Origin: Pseudomonas sp. IPO3778
Lineage (GTDB): Bacteria > Pseudomonadota > Gammaproteobacteria > Pseudomonadales > Pseudomonadaceae
DNA: 64,000 bases
Direction of reading: 5' to 3'
NCBI RefSeq assembly: GCF_013386825.1
Contig: NZ_JACARC010000014.1
Coordinates: 1-64,000 of the forward strand
Part shown: positions 51,240-59,459 of the stretch, piece after piece
How the letters are laid out: each line of letters begins with the position of its first letter
Numbering within the stretch: position 1 is the stretch's first letter
Made by a program: the position numbers and the translations under genes
Notes under the pieces: generated by a model
Databases searched by the model: none
What the model saw: the letters and a program-made list of their open reading frames with translations, nothing else
What the model was told of the DNA's origin: nothing

Positions 51240-52249
51240 CGGGCGAAAATCACACGTGACAACTGCAGCCCCAGGCGCCCGTCCACTTCCACCAACTGCC
51301 CCTGGCCAATCGGGCGGTCGCCGTAATACAGCCCCGCCATGCCGGGGGCGTAACCGGAGAGGCCCAGTACGGCGCCGGGGGCCAGATTGCGCAGCTCGCC
51401 CAAGGTCAGGTTCAGGGTGCCACAGCGCACATTCAGGGCCATGCTCAACTCGTCGAAAGGCTCATGGCCGAAGACGTCCACCACCGGTTGTTCATCCTCA
51501 TGCCCCGGGTACTGCTGTGTTGCAAAATCCTCGTCCACGGACGTTTCCTCGATCGAAATAAGTGTCAGGCGTAACGGCCCGGATTCATCGTCAATGCGGC
51601 CGTGCAGCCGGTGCCTGCCGAGGTGCAAGTGGCCGTTGCCCTGCACATCGAACAAGGGTTTTTCAAGCATCACCACATCACCGGCTCGCAGGTGGCGCAC
51701 CTGGATAATCGGCAGCCGCAGGCGCCCCAGCGTCACCGCAAGCGCCAGTTGAAACGACGCAGGCAGCGGCCCGGCGACGGGTTGCCAGGGGCCGGCGTCG
51801 CACAGCGCCAGCAAGGTCTCGGGTGCCATCCACAGAAAACCCACTACCCGGGACGCCCCCAGCGTCACCGTGAGCCGGCAGCCGAACGTCAACTTGCGGG
51901 GGGCCGGCAGCAAGCGCAGGTAACCGAACAGCGTCCGCACCTCGGGGCTCAGGTGGTGCAGGAACAATTCCCAGAACCACGAATCCGGGTCGTTGCCGGC
52001 CTCTGCCAACGTCACCGGGCACTCCCCCAGAAGGCTGAACAACGGCCCGGGCTCGGCGAACGCCAGCACCCCGCACGCACTCTCGAAACACATCGGTTTA
52101 ACACCCGTCGGGGCACGGCCCGGTACCATCAGCAACTCACCGTGTTGCCCCGAGACCTGGAACGGCATACGCACGCCACGGCCTAATCGACGCCGCGCCA
52201 TCACTGTGTTTGCGCTCACCACGGGCACGTTCAACACCGGCATGATCAT
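51236..52249 (-). CDS. hrcQ: Type III C-ring protein HrcQ/SctQ (unsplit)
   Basis: 337 residues ending in a SPOA domain (ELSMALNVRCGTLNLTLGEL, LAPGAVLGLSGYAPG). It is a single polypeptide, whereas P. syringae splits it into HrcQa and HrcQb. It overlaps hrpP and hrcR by 4 bases each. Apparently intact. It builds the cytoplasmic sorting platform. Confidence 0.85.
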   Translation of the reverse strand: MIMPVLNVPVVSANTVMARRRLGRGVRMPFQVSGQHGELLMVPGRAPTGVKPMCFESACGVLAFAEPGPLFSLLGECPVTLAEAGNDPDSWFWELFLHHLSPEVRTLFGYLRLLPAPRKLTFGCRLTVTLGASRVVGFLWMAPETLLALCDAGPWQPVAGPLPASFQLALAVTLGRLRLPIIQVRHLRAGDVVMLEKPLFDVQGNGHLHLGRHRLHGRIDDESGPLRLTLISIEETSVDEDFATQQYPGHEDEQPVVDVFGHEPFDELSMALNVRCGTLNLTLGELRNLAPGAVLGLSGYAPGMAGLYYGDRPIGQGQLVEVDGRLGLQLSRVIFAR

Positions 52250-52704
52250 GCCGGGCCCACGTCTACCAGGTGCACATGAACAGGTTGCGCCAAGGCACCC
52301 GCCAACCCGTCCTCAAGACGTTGCCGCACACCGGGTAGCCAGGCCGCGGTGTGCGCCTCCTCCGCCTCCAGCTCAACGTTCCAGGCCCCCTGTTCCCGGC
52401 GCACACTCGCGTTGATCCGCCCCAGGCGCGGCACGTACAGCATCGCCTGCAACGGCCACTGCGAAACGCCCTGTATTCGGGGCACCAGTTGCTCGGCCAT
52501 GGCCTCAATCATCCGGGCCTCGGTGGGCGCCGTCATCGCCGCACGGGAGGAACCGTAACCGCCGCCCTCACGGTCGCGGGTAAACAGCCGGGCAAACAAC
52601 AGCCCTTGCTCCAGAGGTACAAATACCCCCGCACCGGGTTCACGTTCGTCCCGAGGCTCGCGCAGACGCGGACGCTCAGGTTTGTTCGCTGGAACTTGCG
52701 TCAT
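52246..52704 (-). CDS. hrpP: HrpP/SctP-like substrate-switch protein
   Basis: 152 residues. The N-terminus is rich in Pro/Arg/Glu. The C-terminal T3S4-like domain reads LQAMLYVPRLGRINASVRRE, then WNVELEAEEAHTAAWL. It controls the switch of secreted substrates and pilus length. The ATG at 52704 follows GGAAGAG. The position between hrpO and hrcQ is canonical. Confidence 0.7.
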   Translation of the reverse strand: MTQVPANKPERPRLREPRDEREPGAGVFVPLEQGLLFARLFTRDREGGGYGSSRAAMTAPTEARMIEAMAEQLVPRIQGVSQWPLQAMLYVPRLGRINASVRREQGAWNVELEAEEAHTAAWLPGVRQRLEDGLAGALAQPVHVHLVDVGPA

Positions 52705-53116
52705 CGTTCTCTTCCTGCACCAACAAAAGGGATAACTCCTGGAGTTTTTCAACTTCCCGCAAACACTGGGTGACGTGACGCTGCGCGCTGTCGACCTGGG
52801 TGAGTTGTTCATCACGCTGGCCGTGTAACGCATTCAACTGCCCCTCCTCACGCCGGGTGTCGGCCGAGAACGTACGCTCCTGGGCATTCCAGGACTTGAG
52901 GTCGCCAAACGAGATCACTTGCCCTTGATGCTTGCCCAGCAGCTCTGCGGTTTTGCGGGCTTCTTCCTGGCGGGTGTGTTCGAGCGCATCCTGTGCCTGC
53001 TGGATTTGCGCCAGCAGCGCCTGCTGAAGCCGCTTGGCCGCCCGCAACGTGCGCTCGGCCCGATCGGCCCGATGCTTGCGCAGGCGCCGCAGGGTGTCGA
53101 TTTCAGAAAGGGACAT
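52676..53116 (-). CDS. hrpO: HrpO/SctO-like ATPase stalk protein
   Basis: A 146-residue nearly all-helical coiled-coil protein (MSLSEIDTLRRLRKHRADRAERTLRAAKRL split by Gln-rich heptads), FliJ/YscO-like. It normally sits in the pore of HrcN, which is reduced to a fragment just upstream. The start overlaps the hrcN remnant by 14 bases and the stop overlaps hrpP. Confidence 0.75.
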   Translation of the reverse strand: MSLSEIDTLRRLRKHRADRAERTLRAAKRLQQALLAQIQQAQDALEHTRQEEARKTAELLGKHQGQVISFGDLKSWNAQERTFSADTRREEGQLNALHGQRDEQLTQVDSAQRHVTQCLREVEKLQELSLLLVQEENDDASSSEQT

Positions 53117-53431
53117 CGGTGGTCAACTCCGTCAAAAGCGCCAGGGTCGTCTCCATGGGCGCCGGCTCACGCAAGTCCTGGCGCAAGAAGCCATCGACCG
53201 CCTGGCGGCTGTTCACCGCCAGGTCCGTCAAGGCATCGCTGCCAGGCTGGTACTCGCCCAGCTTGAGCATCAGCTCGATTTGCTGGTAGGCCGACAACAA
53301 ACGCCGCAATGCGGTGCCGGCCTTGATGTGCGCAGGCTCGGCCACGTTGCTCAAAATCCGCGAAAGGCTGGCCAGGACGTCCACCGCCGGGTAGTGGCCG
53401 CGTTCGGCCAACTTGCGGGACAGCACGATAC
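53103..53431 (-). pseudogene. hrcN: hrcN (T3SS ATPase) C-terminal remnant
   Basis: About 108 codons in the hrcN frame: IVLSRKLAERGHYPAVDVLA, SLSRILSNV and the helical tail to the stop. This is roughly the last quarter of an ATPase of about 450 residues. Walker A and B are gone. No start codon belongs to it; it begins at the junction with hrpJ, in a different frame from hrpJ. Confidence 0.85.
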
Positions 53432-54273
53432 CCCAGCAAACGCTGGAGCAGGGCGACGGCATCCCGGGTCACCTCGGGATAGGTCAGGGCCAGGCGCTCA
53501 ATCAAACTCCGGCAATTGGACAAGATGCCACCCAACTGATCGCAGCCACGCAGCCCCACCAGCAGTGTGAGCAATTTGGCCGAGGCAATCGAGGGGGTCA
53601 GCGCCGCAATATCGTCGGCCAGGGCCCGGCGCATCAGCTTGAGCCCCTGGCCAATTTCCTCACCGCCAAACAGCCCCAACAACGCTTGCAACATGGTTGC
53701 CAGGGATTGTCGGGTGACCACGCTGGCGTAATACACCCCACGCACCGCCTGACGCAGCTGCGGATCATCACTGCTGGCCTGCAACGCCAGCGCCGTGTTC
53801 AGGCCCGCCTGAATCTGCGGCTTGAAGCGCATCTCCAGCTTCGTCAGCGCCTCGCGAGCGAGTTTCGCCTCGTTGGTGCGCACCTCGGCATCAGCCTGCG
53901 CGGCCACTTGCTGAAGCACCACGTAGGCCCGGGCCGGGTCGTTGCCGGTGATCTCCAGAAACTTGTCGACGCTGGGGTTCACCAATAATTGAACCCTGAC
54001 ATTACGCGCGACAGTCGCCAGCGTTGCCTGAGCGGGATGCCCCAACTGCTCATAGAGTTGCGCCAGTTGCTCGACCGGGGTCACCCGCAACCCTATCTGC
54101 CGTCGCCCCAACGCACGACTATTGAGCTCGACCTCCTGGCTGAACAGCGACCCCAGATCGTCATTGATCGTCGCGGTGGTCGCCTGGGCGGCTGGCCGGT
54201 TATCAACCCTTATAAGCGCAGACTGATCCAGGCTCTGGGGATTTTGCACATCAACAGGGGAATCGACTTTCAT
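53167..54273 (-). pseudogene. hrpJ: hrpJ (YopN/SctW-like gatekeeper), 3'-truncated
   Basis: The native frame runs from the ATG at 54273 (MKVDSPVDVQNPQSLDQS) to about 53432, roughly 280 codons. It includes the YopN/HrpJ-like helices (QVELNSRALGRRQIGLR type; PVEQLAQLYEQLGHPAQATL; VYYASVVTRQSLATM). Downstream the frame runs about 90 codons through the hrcN remnant in the wrong frame to 53167. hrcV, hrpQ and most of hrcN are missing in the deletion. A perfect hrp box still precedes it. Confidence 0.82.
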
Positions 54274-54305
54274 GAGGAATGCCAGCACAGGAAGTTTCGT
54301 ATCCT

Positions 54306-54334
54306 TGTGTGGCAGGCAAGCCCATTACGGTTCC
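54306..54334 (-). promoter_or_regulatory. hrp box for the hrpJ operon
   Basis: Read on the minus strand: GGAACC-N16-CCACACA, a perfect HrpL promoter ending 33 bases upstream of the hrpJ start. Confidence 0.85.
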
Positions 54335-54468
54335 ATCGTTATCGGCGATACGGGGGCATTTGAAAAGATCAGCACAACCCCAGGGTGATTTGTGCAAAAC
54401 CTTGCGTAAAAAATCACAGAAAAAAAATATTTATTTATATATATCAATAGGTTATAGAGATTTATTCC

Positions 54469-54486
54469 TTGGCACAGGCAGTGCTA
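54469..54486 (+). promoter_or_regulatory. Sigma-54 promoter of hrpL
   Basis: TTGGCACAGGCAGTGCTA carries GG and GC at the required spacing (GG-N10-GC, 54471-54484), matching TGGCAC-N5-TTGC(A/T) closely. It lies 53 bases upstream of the hrpL start, in an AT-rich leader. It is the expected target of the HrpS-like activator at 44157. Confidence 0.85.
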
Positions 54487-54538
54487 ACAGGGTTCCCGTC
54501 GAAATCATTTCGACCGTGTCTACCCTGAGGAAAAAATC

Positions 54539-55090
54539 ATGGATATTCCTATCGATGTTTTAGTTCACCTTACACCTGACCCGCACCGCTCCATCCAGAA
54601 CCTATCGGAAGACCACCACAAGAAACTCCGCCGGTTCATTCATAAACGCGTGCTCAACCCGGAAGATGCAGACGATATTCTGCAACTGACGTACCTGGAA
54701 GCCTGGCGCAACAGGGACCGCTTCAGCGGCCAGGCCACACTCAGTACCTGGATGTGCGGGATTGCCCAGAACCTGATCCGCAATCACTTCCGGCGCCTGT
54801 ATGCCAAGCCCGTGCATTGCGAGTTCGATGAGGCGCTGTGGCATGGGCAGGAAGAAAACAACAACCTGGACTGGCAGTTCGAGATCAACCGCAAGCTCGA
54901 AAGAACCCTGCGGGCGATCACGCATTTGCCGGTAGAAATGCGCAAAACCCTCTACGCCTCGCTGGAGACCGACGGCAGTTACCAGGACACCGCCGACGCC
55001 ATGGACATCCCCATTGGCACCGTGCGCTCACGTTTGTCCCGGGCGCGCGAACAACTGAAGCGGGCCACCTACAACCCGCTGCAGCCGTAA
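54539..55090 (+). CDS. hrpL: ECF sigma factor HrpL (RspL-like)
   Basis: 183 residues. Region 2 reads PEDADDILQLTYLEAWRNRD, then FSGQATLSTWMCGIAQNLIR. Region 4 reads YQDTADAMDIPIGTVRSRLSRA. It recognises the hrp boxes in this locus. GAGG precedes the ATG. The gene is intact and sits at the outer end of the locus, next to hrpJ, as in P. syringae. Confidence 0.92.
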   Translation: MDIPIDVLVHLTPDPHRSIQNLSEDHHKKLRRFIHKRVLNPEDADDILQLTYLEAWRNRDRFSGQATLSTWMCGIAQNLIRNHFRRLYAKPVHCEFDEALWHGQEENNNLDWQFEINRKLERTLRAITHLPVEMRKTLYASLETDGSYQDTADAMDIPIGTVRSRLSRAREQLKRATYNPLQP

Positions 55091-55198
55091 ATCAGGGCAC
55101 CGACGTAACGCCGATACCCTTTGCAGGAGCAACTGATTTACCCGTTTGATGCAAGCGTTGGGCAGCAAGGATATCTGCCCGACTCGATTGGCTTGAAG

Positions 55199-56416
55199 TC
55201 AGGCCTTTTTGGTACGCGGCAACAGAATCGCCAACACCCCGAACAGCGGCAGGAACGAGCACAGCGTGTACACGTACTCGATGCCGTGGATGTCTGCCAG
55301 GTGCCCCAGCAGCGCAGCCCCAATCCCGCCAAAACCGAACATCAGACCGAAGAACACCCCGGCGATCATCCCCACATTGCCCGGCACCAGCTCCTGCGCG
55401 AACACCACAATTGCTGAAAACGCCGAGGCCAGGATAAAGCCGATCACCACACTCAGGATGCTCGTCCAGAACAGGTCCACATGGGGCAGCAGCAAGGTGA
55501 ACGGCGCCACGCCGAGGATCGAGAACCAGATCACCGCCTTACGGCCGATCTTGTCGCCAATCGGCCCACCAAAGAACGTACCCGCCGCCACCGCGCCCAG
55601 GAACAGGAACAGATGCAACTGGGAACTGGCCACCGACAGGTCGAACTTCTCGATCAGGTAAAAGGTGAAGTAACTGGTGAAACTGGCCATGTAGAAGTAC
55701 TTGGAAAACACCAGCAGCCCCAGCACCACCAGTGCGCTCAGCACCCGGCCCTTGGACAGGCCATGGGTGGCCGCCTGGCCTTGCTTGAGCTTGAACAGGT
55801 TCAAGTGGTGGGCGTACCAGCGGCTGATCGCATACAGCACAAACAATGCAAACACCGCGAACAGGCCGAACCAGGCCACATTGCCCTGGCCGAACGGAAT
55901 GATGATCGCCGCCGCCAGCAACGGGCCAAAGGCCGAACCGGCGTTACCGCCCACCTGGAAGGTCGACTGCGCCAGGCCATAACGCCCGCCTGACGCCAGA
56001 CGCGCCACGCGGGAGGCTTCCGGGTGGAAGGTCGACGACCCGACACCAATCAACCCCGCCGCCAACAGGATCAGCGGGAAGCTGCCCACCTGGGACATCA
56101 TCAAAATACCCACCAGCGTGCAGATCATCCCGCAGGGCAACAGGTACGGCTTGGGGTGGCGGTCGGTGTAATAACCCACCCACGGCTGCAACAGGGACGC
56201 AGTGAGCTGGAACGTGAGGGTGATCAGGCCGACCTGGGTGAACGTCAGGCCGTAGTTGGCCTTGAGCATCGGGTAGATCGAGGGCAGTACCGACTGGATC
56301 AAGTCATTGATCAAGTGCGCCAGCGCCACCGCGCCGATCACACGCATCACCAACGGGCTGGTTTGCCCGGCAGCAGGCGTCGTAGCCACGGAGGGCTGGG
56401 AATTGCTCAGAGCCAT
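55199..56416 (-). CDS. MFS transporter, fosmidomycin-resistance (Fsr) type
   Basis: A 405-residue inner-membrane exporter with 12 predicted helices. Landmarks are LAHLINDLIQSVLPSIYPML, GYYTDRHPKPYLLPCGM (the MFS loop 2-3 motif), GVGSSTFHPEASRVAR and GGPIGDKIGRKAVIW. These match Fsr proteins. The substrate in this organism is unknown. The ATG at 56416 was chosen because upstream codons to 56464 are not conserved in character. Confidence 0.9.
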   Translation of the reverse strand: MALSNSQPSVATTPAAGQTSPLVMRVIGAVALAHLINDLIQSVLPSIYPMLKANYGLTFTQVGLITLTFQLTASLLQPWVGYYTDRHPKPYLLPCGMICTLVGILMMSQVGSFPLILLAAGLIGVGSSTFHPEASRVARLASGGRYGLAQSTFQVGGNAGSAFGPLLAAAIIIPFGQGNVAWFGLFAVFALFVLYAISRWYAHHLNLFKLKQGQAATHGLSKGRVLSALVVLGLLVFSKYFYMASFTSYFTFYLIEKFDLSVASSQLHLFLFLGAVAAGTFFGGPIGDKIGRKAVIWFSILGVAPFTLLLPHVDLFWTSILSVVIGFILASAFSAIVVFAQELVPGNVGMIAGVFFGLMFGFGGIGAALLGHLADIHGIEYVYTLCSFLPLFGVLAILLPRTKKA

Positions 56417-56496
56417 GGGAGGTTTTCCGTACAGCAGATGGATGCACAGGTGCAGGTGCGACAATGTGCCACTTTTGGGGGCAGGAAGGCTATCCC

Positions 56497-56842
56497 GTTA
56501 GCAGGCTAACGACTAGATGAATCGATGCAGCGGTCATGGTTTGTAAAGGGCCAGCAAGATGAATCCCTTTAATTTGCGGGACGTTTCCTAGAGAATCTTT
56601 CGGCCTTGTGCCTGGGGGAGTCGGTGGCTAGTCTTCGGTCCGTCGCTGGTTTTCAGTGATCGGGTTTAGCAGCCTGAACTCAATAGGCACACGTTTTACG
56701 GCCCCGTTTTATGGTGGCTGTGCGTGGGGCACCTTCGGGTGCGCCGGTTTTCCTATTGACTGGTCTGCTAACCCGCGTACAGCCGCCACCCTACGTTTAG
56801 CAGCGAAGGTGGCAGCTTCTTCAGGTCAATAGGAGCTACACC
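56497..56842 (+). promoter_or_regulatory. Structured leader RNA, copy 1, upstream of DUF3077 gene
   Basis: 346 bases preceding the gene. The first 165 bases are almost identical to copy 2. Segment X occurs twice as GTTTAGCAGC (56664-56673, 56795-56804) and has the complement CTGCTAA at 56765-56771. Segment Y occurs twice as TCAATAGG (56680-56687, 56826-56833) and has the complement CCTATTGA at 56752-56759. A stem GGTGGCTGT (56713)/ACAGCCGCCACC (56779) encloses a GCACC-TTCG-GGTGC hairpin and both complements. The second Y overlaps the Shine-Dalgarno AGGAG. The complements can thus pair upstream or with the ribosome site. Confidence 0.75.
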
Positions 56843-57163
56843 ATGTTCAAGATCGTCCCCGACCCACCCCGTGACCAAGCCAAAGACCGCGCCGCCTTCA
56901 ACCGAGCGCTCGACCACTACCTGCCCACCGATCCGCCGCAACCGTCGACGAACTTCTACGCCATCAGCGACGACATCAGCTTCGAAGACTCCCTGCTCTA
57001 CACCGCCGACCTGCTGCACAGCGCCTCGGCCACCGCGCTCGACTGTGGTGAACACCTGCAAAGCCCCGAGCGTGCCAAAGTGCTTGCCGTGTGGCACCTG
57101 CTGGAAATCGCCAAAGCCATGGTCGACCGCTCGATAGAATGCCTGCACCCGCGCAAAACCTGA
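56843..57163 (+). CDS. DUF3077 family protein, copy 1
   Basis: A 106-residue protein, identical to the product of copy 2 at 57694. The first 35 residues are Pro/Asp-rich and probably disordered (MFKIVPDPPRDQAKDRAAF). The rest is a helical hairpin domain (SFEDSLLYTADLLHSASATA, then ALAVWHLLEIAKAMVD type) of the DUF3077 family, common in P. fluorescens. Function unknown. AGGAG lies 8 bases upstream but inside a predicted stem. Confidence 0.8.
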   Translation: MFKIVPDPPRDQAKDRAAFNRALDHYLPTDPPQPSTNFYAISDDISFEDSLLYTADLLHSASATALDCGEHLQSPERAKVLAVWHLLEIAKAMVDRSIECLHPRKT

Positions 57164-57182
57164 CGACTGACGCCGATCCAAT

Positions 57183-57272
57183 GTGGGAGCGGGCTTGCTC
57201 GCGAAAGCGGTAGGTCAGCCAATACCTCTGTTGACTGACACACCGCATTCGCGAGCAAGCCCGCTCCCACAC
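57183..57272. repeat. REP-type inverted repeat inside the tandem duplication
   Basis: GTGGGAGCGGGCTTGCTCGC...GCGAGCAAGCCCGCTCCCAC, after copy 1. The corresponding place after copy 2 holds an unrelated palindrome (58021-58142). Confidence 0.9.
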
Positions 57273-57304
57273 TTTGATCTTCAGCGCCTTGGGACCTGCG
57301 CAAA

Positions 57305-57327
57305 CCTCAACCGCTCGTCACCAAACA
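57305..57327. repeat. Boundary repeat of the DUF3077 duplication
   Basis: CCTCAACCGCTCGTCACCAAAC occurs here and again at about 58146-58168, after copy 2 (written as two overlapping parts: CCTCAACCGCTCG and CGTCACCAAAC). It shows that the duplicated unit includes the 3' flank, with different palindromes inserted in each. Confidence 0.7.
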
Positions 57328-57347
57328 CGGTGTACTGATCGTTCCCG

Positions 57348-57693
57348 TTAAGCAGGCTAACGACTAGATGAATCGATGCAGCGGTCATGGTTTGTAAAGG
57401 GCCAGCAAGATGAATCCCTTTAATTTGCGGGACGTTTCCTAGAGAATCTTTCGGCCTTGTGCCTGGGGGAGTCGGTGGCTAGTCTTCGGTCCGTCGCTGG
57501 TTTTCAGTGATCGGGTTTAGTCGCCCGGACTTATATCAGGCGCATGCTCCCATGAGGTTTCATGGTGGCTGTGCGCAGGGCACCTTCGGGTGCGCCGGGT
57601 TTTCCTGATTAGCCGGTCGACTAACCTGCGTACAGCCGCCACCCTTCGTTTAGTCGCGAACGGTACGGCTCCAAGTTAATCAGGAGCTACACC
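57348..57693 (+). promoter_or_regulatory. Structured leader RNA, copy 2, upstream of DUF3077 gene
   Basis: Offset 851 bases from copy 1 and built the same way. Segment X is GTTTAGTCGC (57515-57524, 57648-57657) with complement CGACTAA at 57618-57624. Segment Y is ATATCAGG (57533-57540) and TAATCAGG (57677-57684) with complement CCTGATTA at 57604-57611. All paired elements differ from copy 1 yet stay complementary. The outer stem and the GCACC-TTCG-GGTGC hairpin are unchanged. Confidence 0.75.
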
Positions 57694-58014
57694 ATGTTCA
57701 AGATCGTCCCCGACCCACCCCGTGACCAAGCCAAAGACCGCGCCGCCTTCAACCGAGCGCTCGACCACTACTTGCCGACCGACCCGCCGCAGCCGTCGAC
57801 GAACTTCTACGCCATCAGCGACGACATCAGCTTCGAAGACTCCCTGCTCTACACCGCCGACCTGCTGCACAGCGCCTCGGCCACCGCGCTCGACTGTGGT
57901 GAACACCTGCAAAGCCCCGAGCGTGCCAAAGTGCTTGCCGTGTGGCACCTGCTGGAGATCGCCAAAGCCATGGTCGACCGCTCGATAGAATGCCTGCACC
58001 CGCGCAAAACCTGA
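57694..58014 (+). CDS. DUF3077 family protein, copy 2
   Basis: The 106-residue product is identical to copy 1; the genes differ only at a few synonymous positions (for example near 57770-57790). The duplication of leader plus gene is therefore recent or under strong protein conservation. Function unknown. Preceded by AGGAG in a predicted stem. Confidence 0.8.
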   Translation: MFKIVPDPPRDQAKDRAAFNRALDHYLPTDPPQPSTNFYAISDDISFEDSLLYTADLLHSASATALDCGEHLQSPERAKVLAVWHLLEIAKAMVDRSIECLHPRKT

Positions 58015-58020
58015 CGACTG

Positions 58021-58142
58021 ATCGTTCCCACGCTCTGCGTGGGAATGCATCCCGTGACGCTCCGCGTCACCCTGGCACATAGCGTCGACCGCGGGACGCG
58101 GAGCGTCCGAAGCGGCATTCCCACGCGGAGCGTGGGAACGAT
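58021..58142. repeat. Inverted repeat of the CGTTCCCACGC family
   Basis: ATCGTTCCCACGCTCTGCGT...GTGACGCTCCGCGTCAC...ACGCGGAGCGTGGGAACGAT. Several nested palindromes make a cruciform-like element, distinct from the GTGGGAGC type. Confidence 0.88.
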
Positions 58143-58261
58143 CAACCTCAACCGCTCGTCACCAAACCCGGTGTTTCCCTTTAAACAGTTGATAGCGTAG
58201 ATAAATTTTCAAAAAAAGCGCTTGACGCATTCCCGTTCTACGCGAATAATGCGCGCCACTT

Positions 58262-58338
58262 GGCTACATAGCTCAGTTGGTTAGAGCATAGCATTCATAA
58301 TGCTGGGGTCCGGGGTTCAAGTCCCTGTGTAGCCACCA
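58262..58338 (+). tRNA. tRNA-Met (anticodon CAT)
   Basis: 77 bases with encoded CCA. Acceptor GGCTACA/TGTAGCC, discriminator A, anticodon loop TTCATAA at about 58294-58300, and T arm GGGGTTCAAGTCCC. Elongator type. An integrase gene follows 167 bases downstream, so its 3' end is the likely attachment site. Confidence 0.95.
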
Positions 58339-58380
58339 AGTACCTGTTTACAGACGTCTCCATGAGTCTCTAAACAACCT

Positions 58381-58411
58381 CAAGAAGCCCGCCTAGTGCG
58401 GGTTTTCTTGT
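58381..58411 (+). terminator. Terminator after tRNA-Met
   Basis: AAGAAGCCCGC-CTAGT-GCGGGTTTTCTT hairpin, 43 bases after the tRNA. Confidence 0.75.
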
Positions 58412-58505
58412 TTCTGGCTGTATCCCCTTATCTCCCCCTATATCTTCCCTCCGTGTATCCCCTCGTGTACCTTGGAAAAAAATTGAAACTGAGGGATACA
58501 AGCAA

Positions 58506-59459
58506 ATGAAGCGCAGCGACATCAAGCGCCGCCCCTTAGCCGACACCGTATTGAATACGCTGGAACCAGAGGCCAAGGAGTACCGGGAACTCGACGGAAA
58601 CGCCCTTTACATTCGCGTGCGTCCGGACGGCAGCAAGTCCTGGCAACTGCGCTACAAGAAGCCGGACGGCAAATGGTCGTGGCTTGGATTGGGTGGTTAT
58701 GGCGCTGGAGACCATCAACTATCTGGATCGCAGGCCAGGCAAAAAGCCGCTTTGCTGAGAGAGGATGCCGCCAAGGGCGGAAACCCACTCGCCACCAAGC
58801 GAGCCAGAAAGGCTGCCGAGGTCGAGGCGGCAAACAATACGTTTGAGCACTTGGCACGGGAATGGCACACCGCCAAGCGCAAAAGCTGGACGGATGGCAC
58901 GACCACCAGAACCATCGGCGCTTTGGAGCTTCACGTATTCCCGGTATTCGGCAAGCGGATATACACCGAGATACTCCCCATGGAGTGGATGGAGTTCCTG
59001 CGCGGCATGGAGCAGAAAGGCATCATTGAGCAGACCAGCCGAGTGCGAGCCAGGTGCCAAGAGATTTACGACCTCGCACGCGTTACAGGCCGTGCCACCC
59101 ATAACCCACTGGAGGGGCTTCACAAGTTTCTTCAGACCAAGCCGTCAGAAAACTATGCCCACGTCCCGGTGGATGAGCTGCCGCCATTGCTACGAGCCAT
59201 TCGTGCATATCCTAGCGCCATAGATGTTCGGATCGGGCTACACCTGCTCTCCATGCTCGCTTGTCGCCCGTCTGAGCTGCGAGAAGCCCGATGGGATGAG
59301 TTCGACCTAGACAAAGCACTGTGGACAATCCCCGCTGAGCGAATGAAGCGCCGCCGCGAACACTTAGTTCCGCTGCCCCATCAGGCTGTTGAACTGCTGT
59401 GTGATCTTCGTACTCTCACGGGCGGTTACGCAACAGGTATCCAGAAGCAGGTAATGTAA
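58506..59459 (+). pseudogene. P4-type tyrosine integrase, 3'-truncated
   Basis: 317 residues with the DUF4102 N-terminal arm-binding domain (LYIRVRPDGSKSWQLRYKKPD), SAM-like core-binding domain and the first part of the catalytic domain. The first catalytic Arg is present (LLSMLACRPSELREARWDEF). The HxxR and Tyr boxes are lost: the frame leaves the family after LVPLPHQAVELLCDLRTLTG. A full protein is about 400 residues. Recombination activity is not expected. Confidence 0.88.

Noticed and set aside
53103..53462. 119-residue frame starting MPSPCSSVCW as a small gene
   Set aside because: Its first 11 codons are hrpJ sequence in the wrong frame; the rest is the hrcN remnant. No ribosome site.
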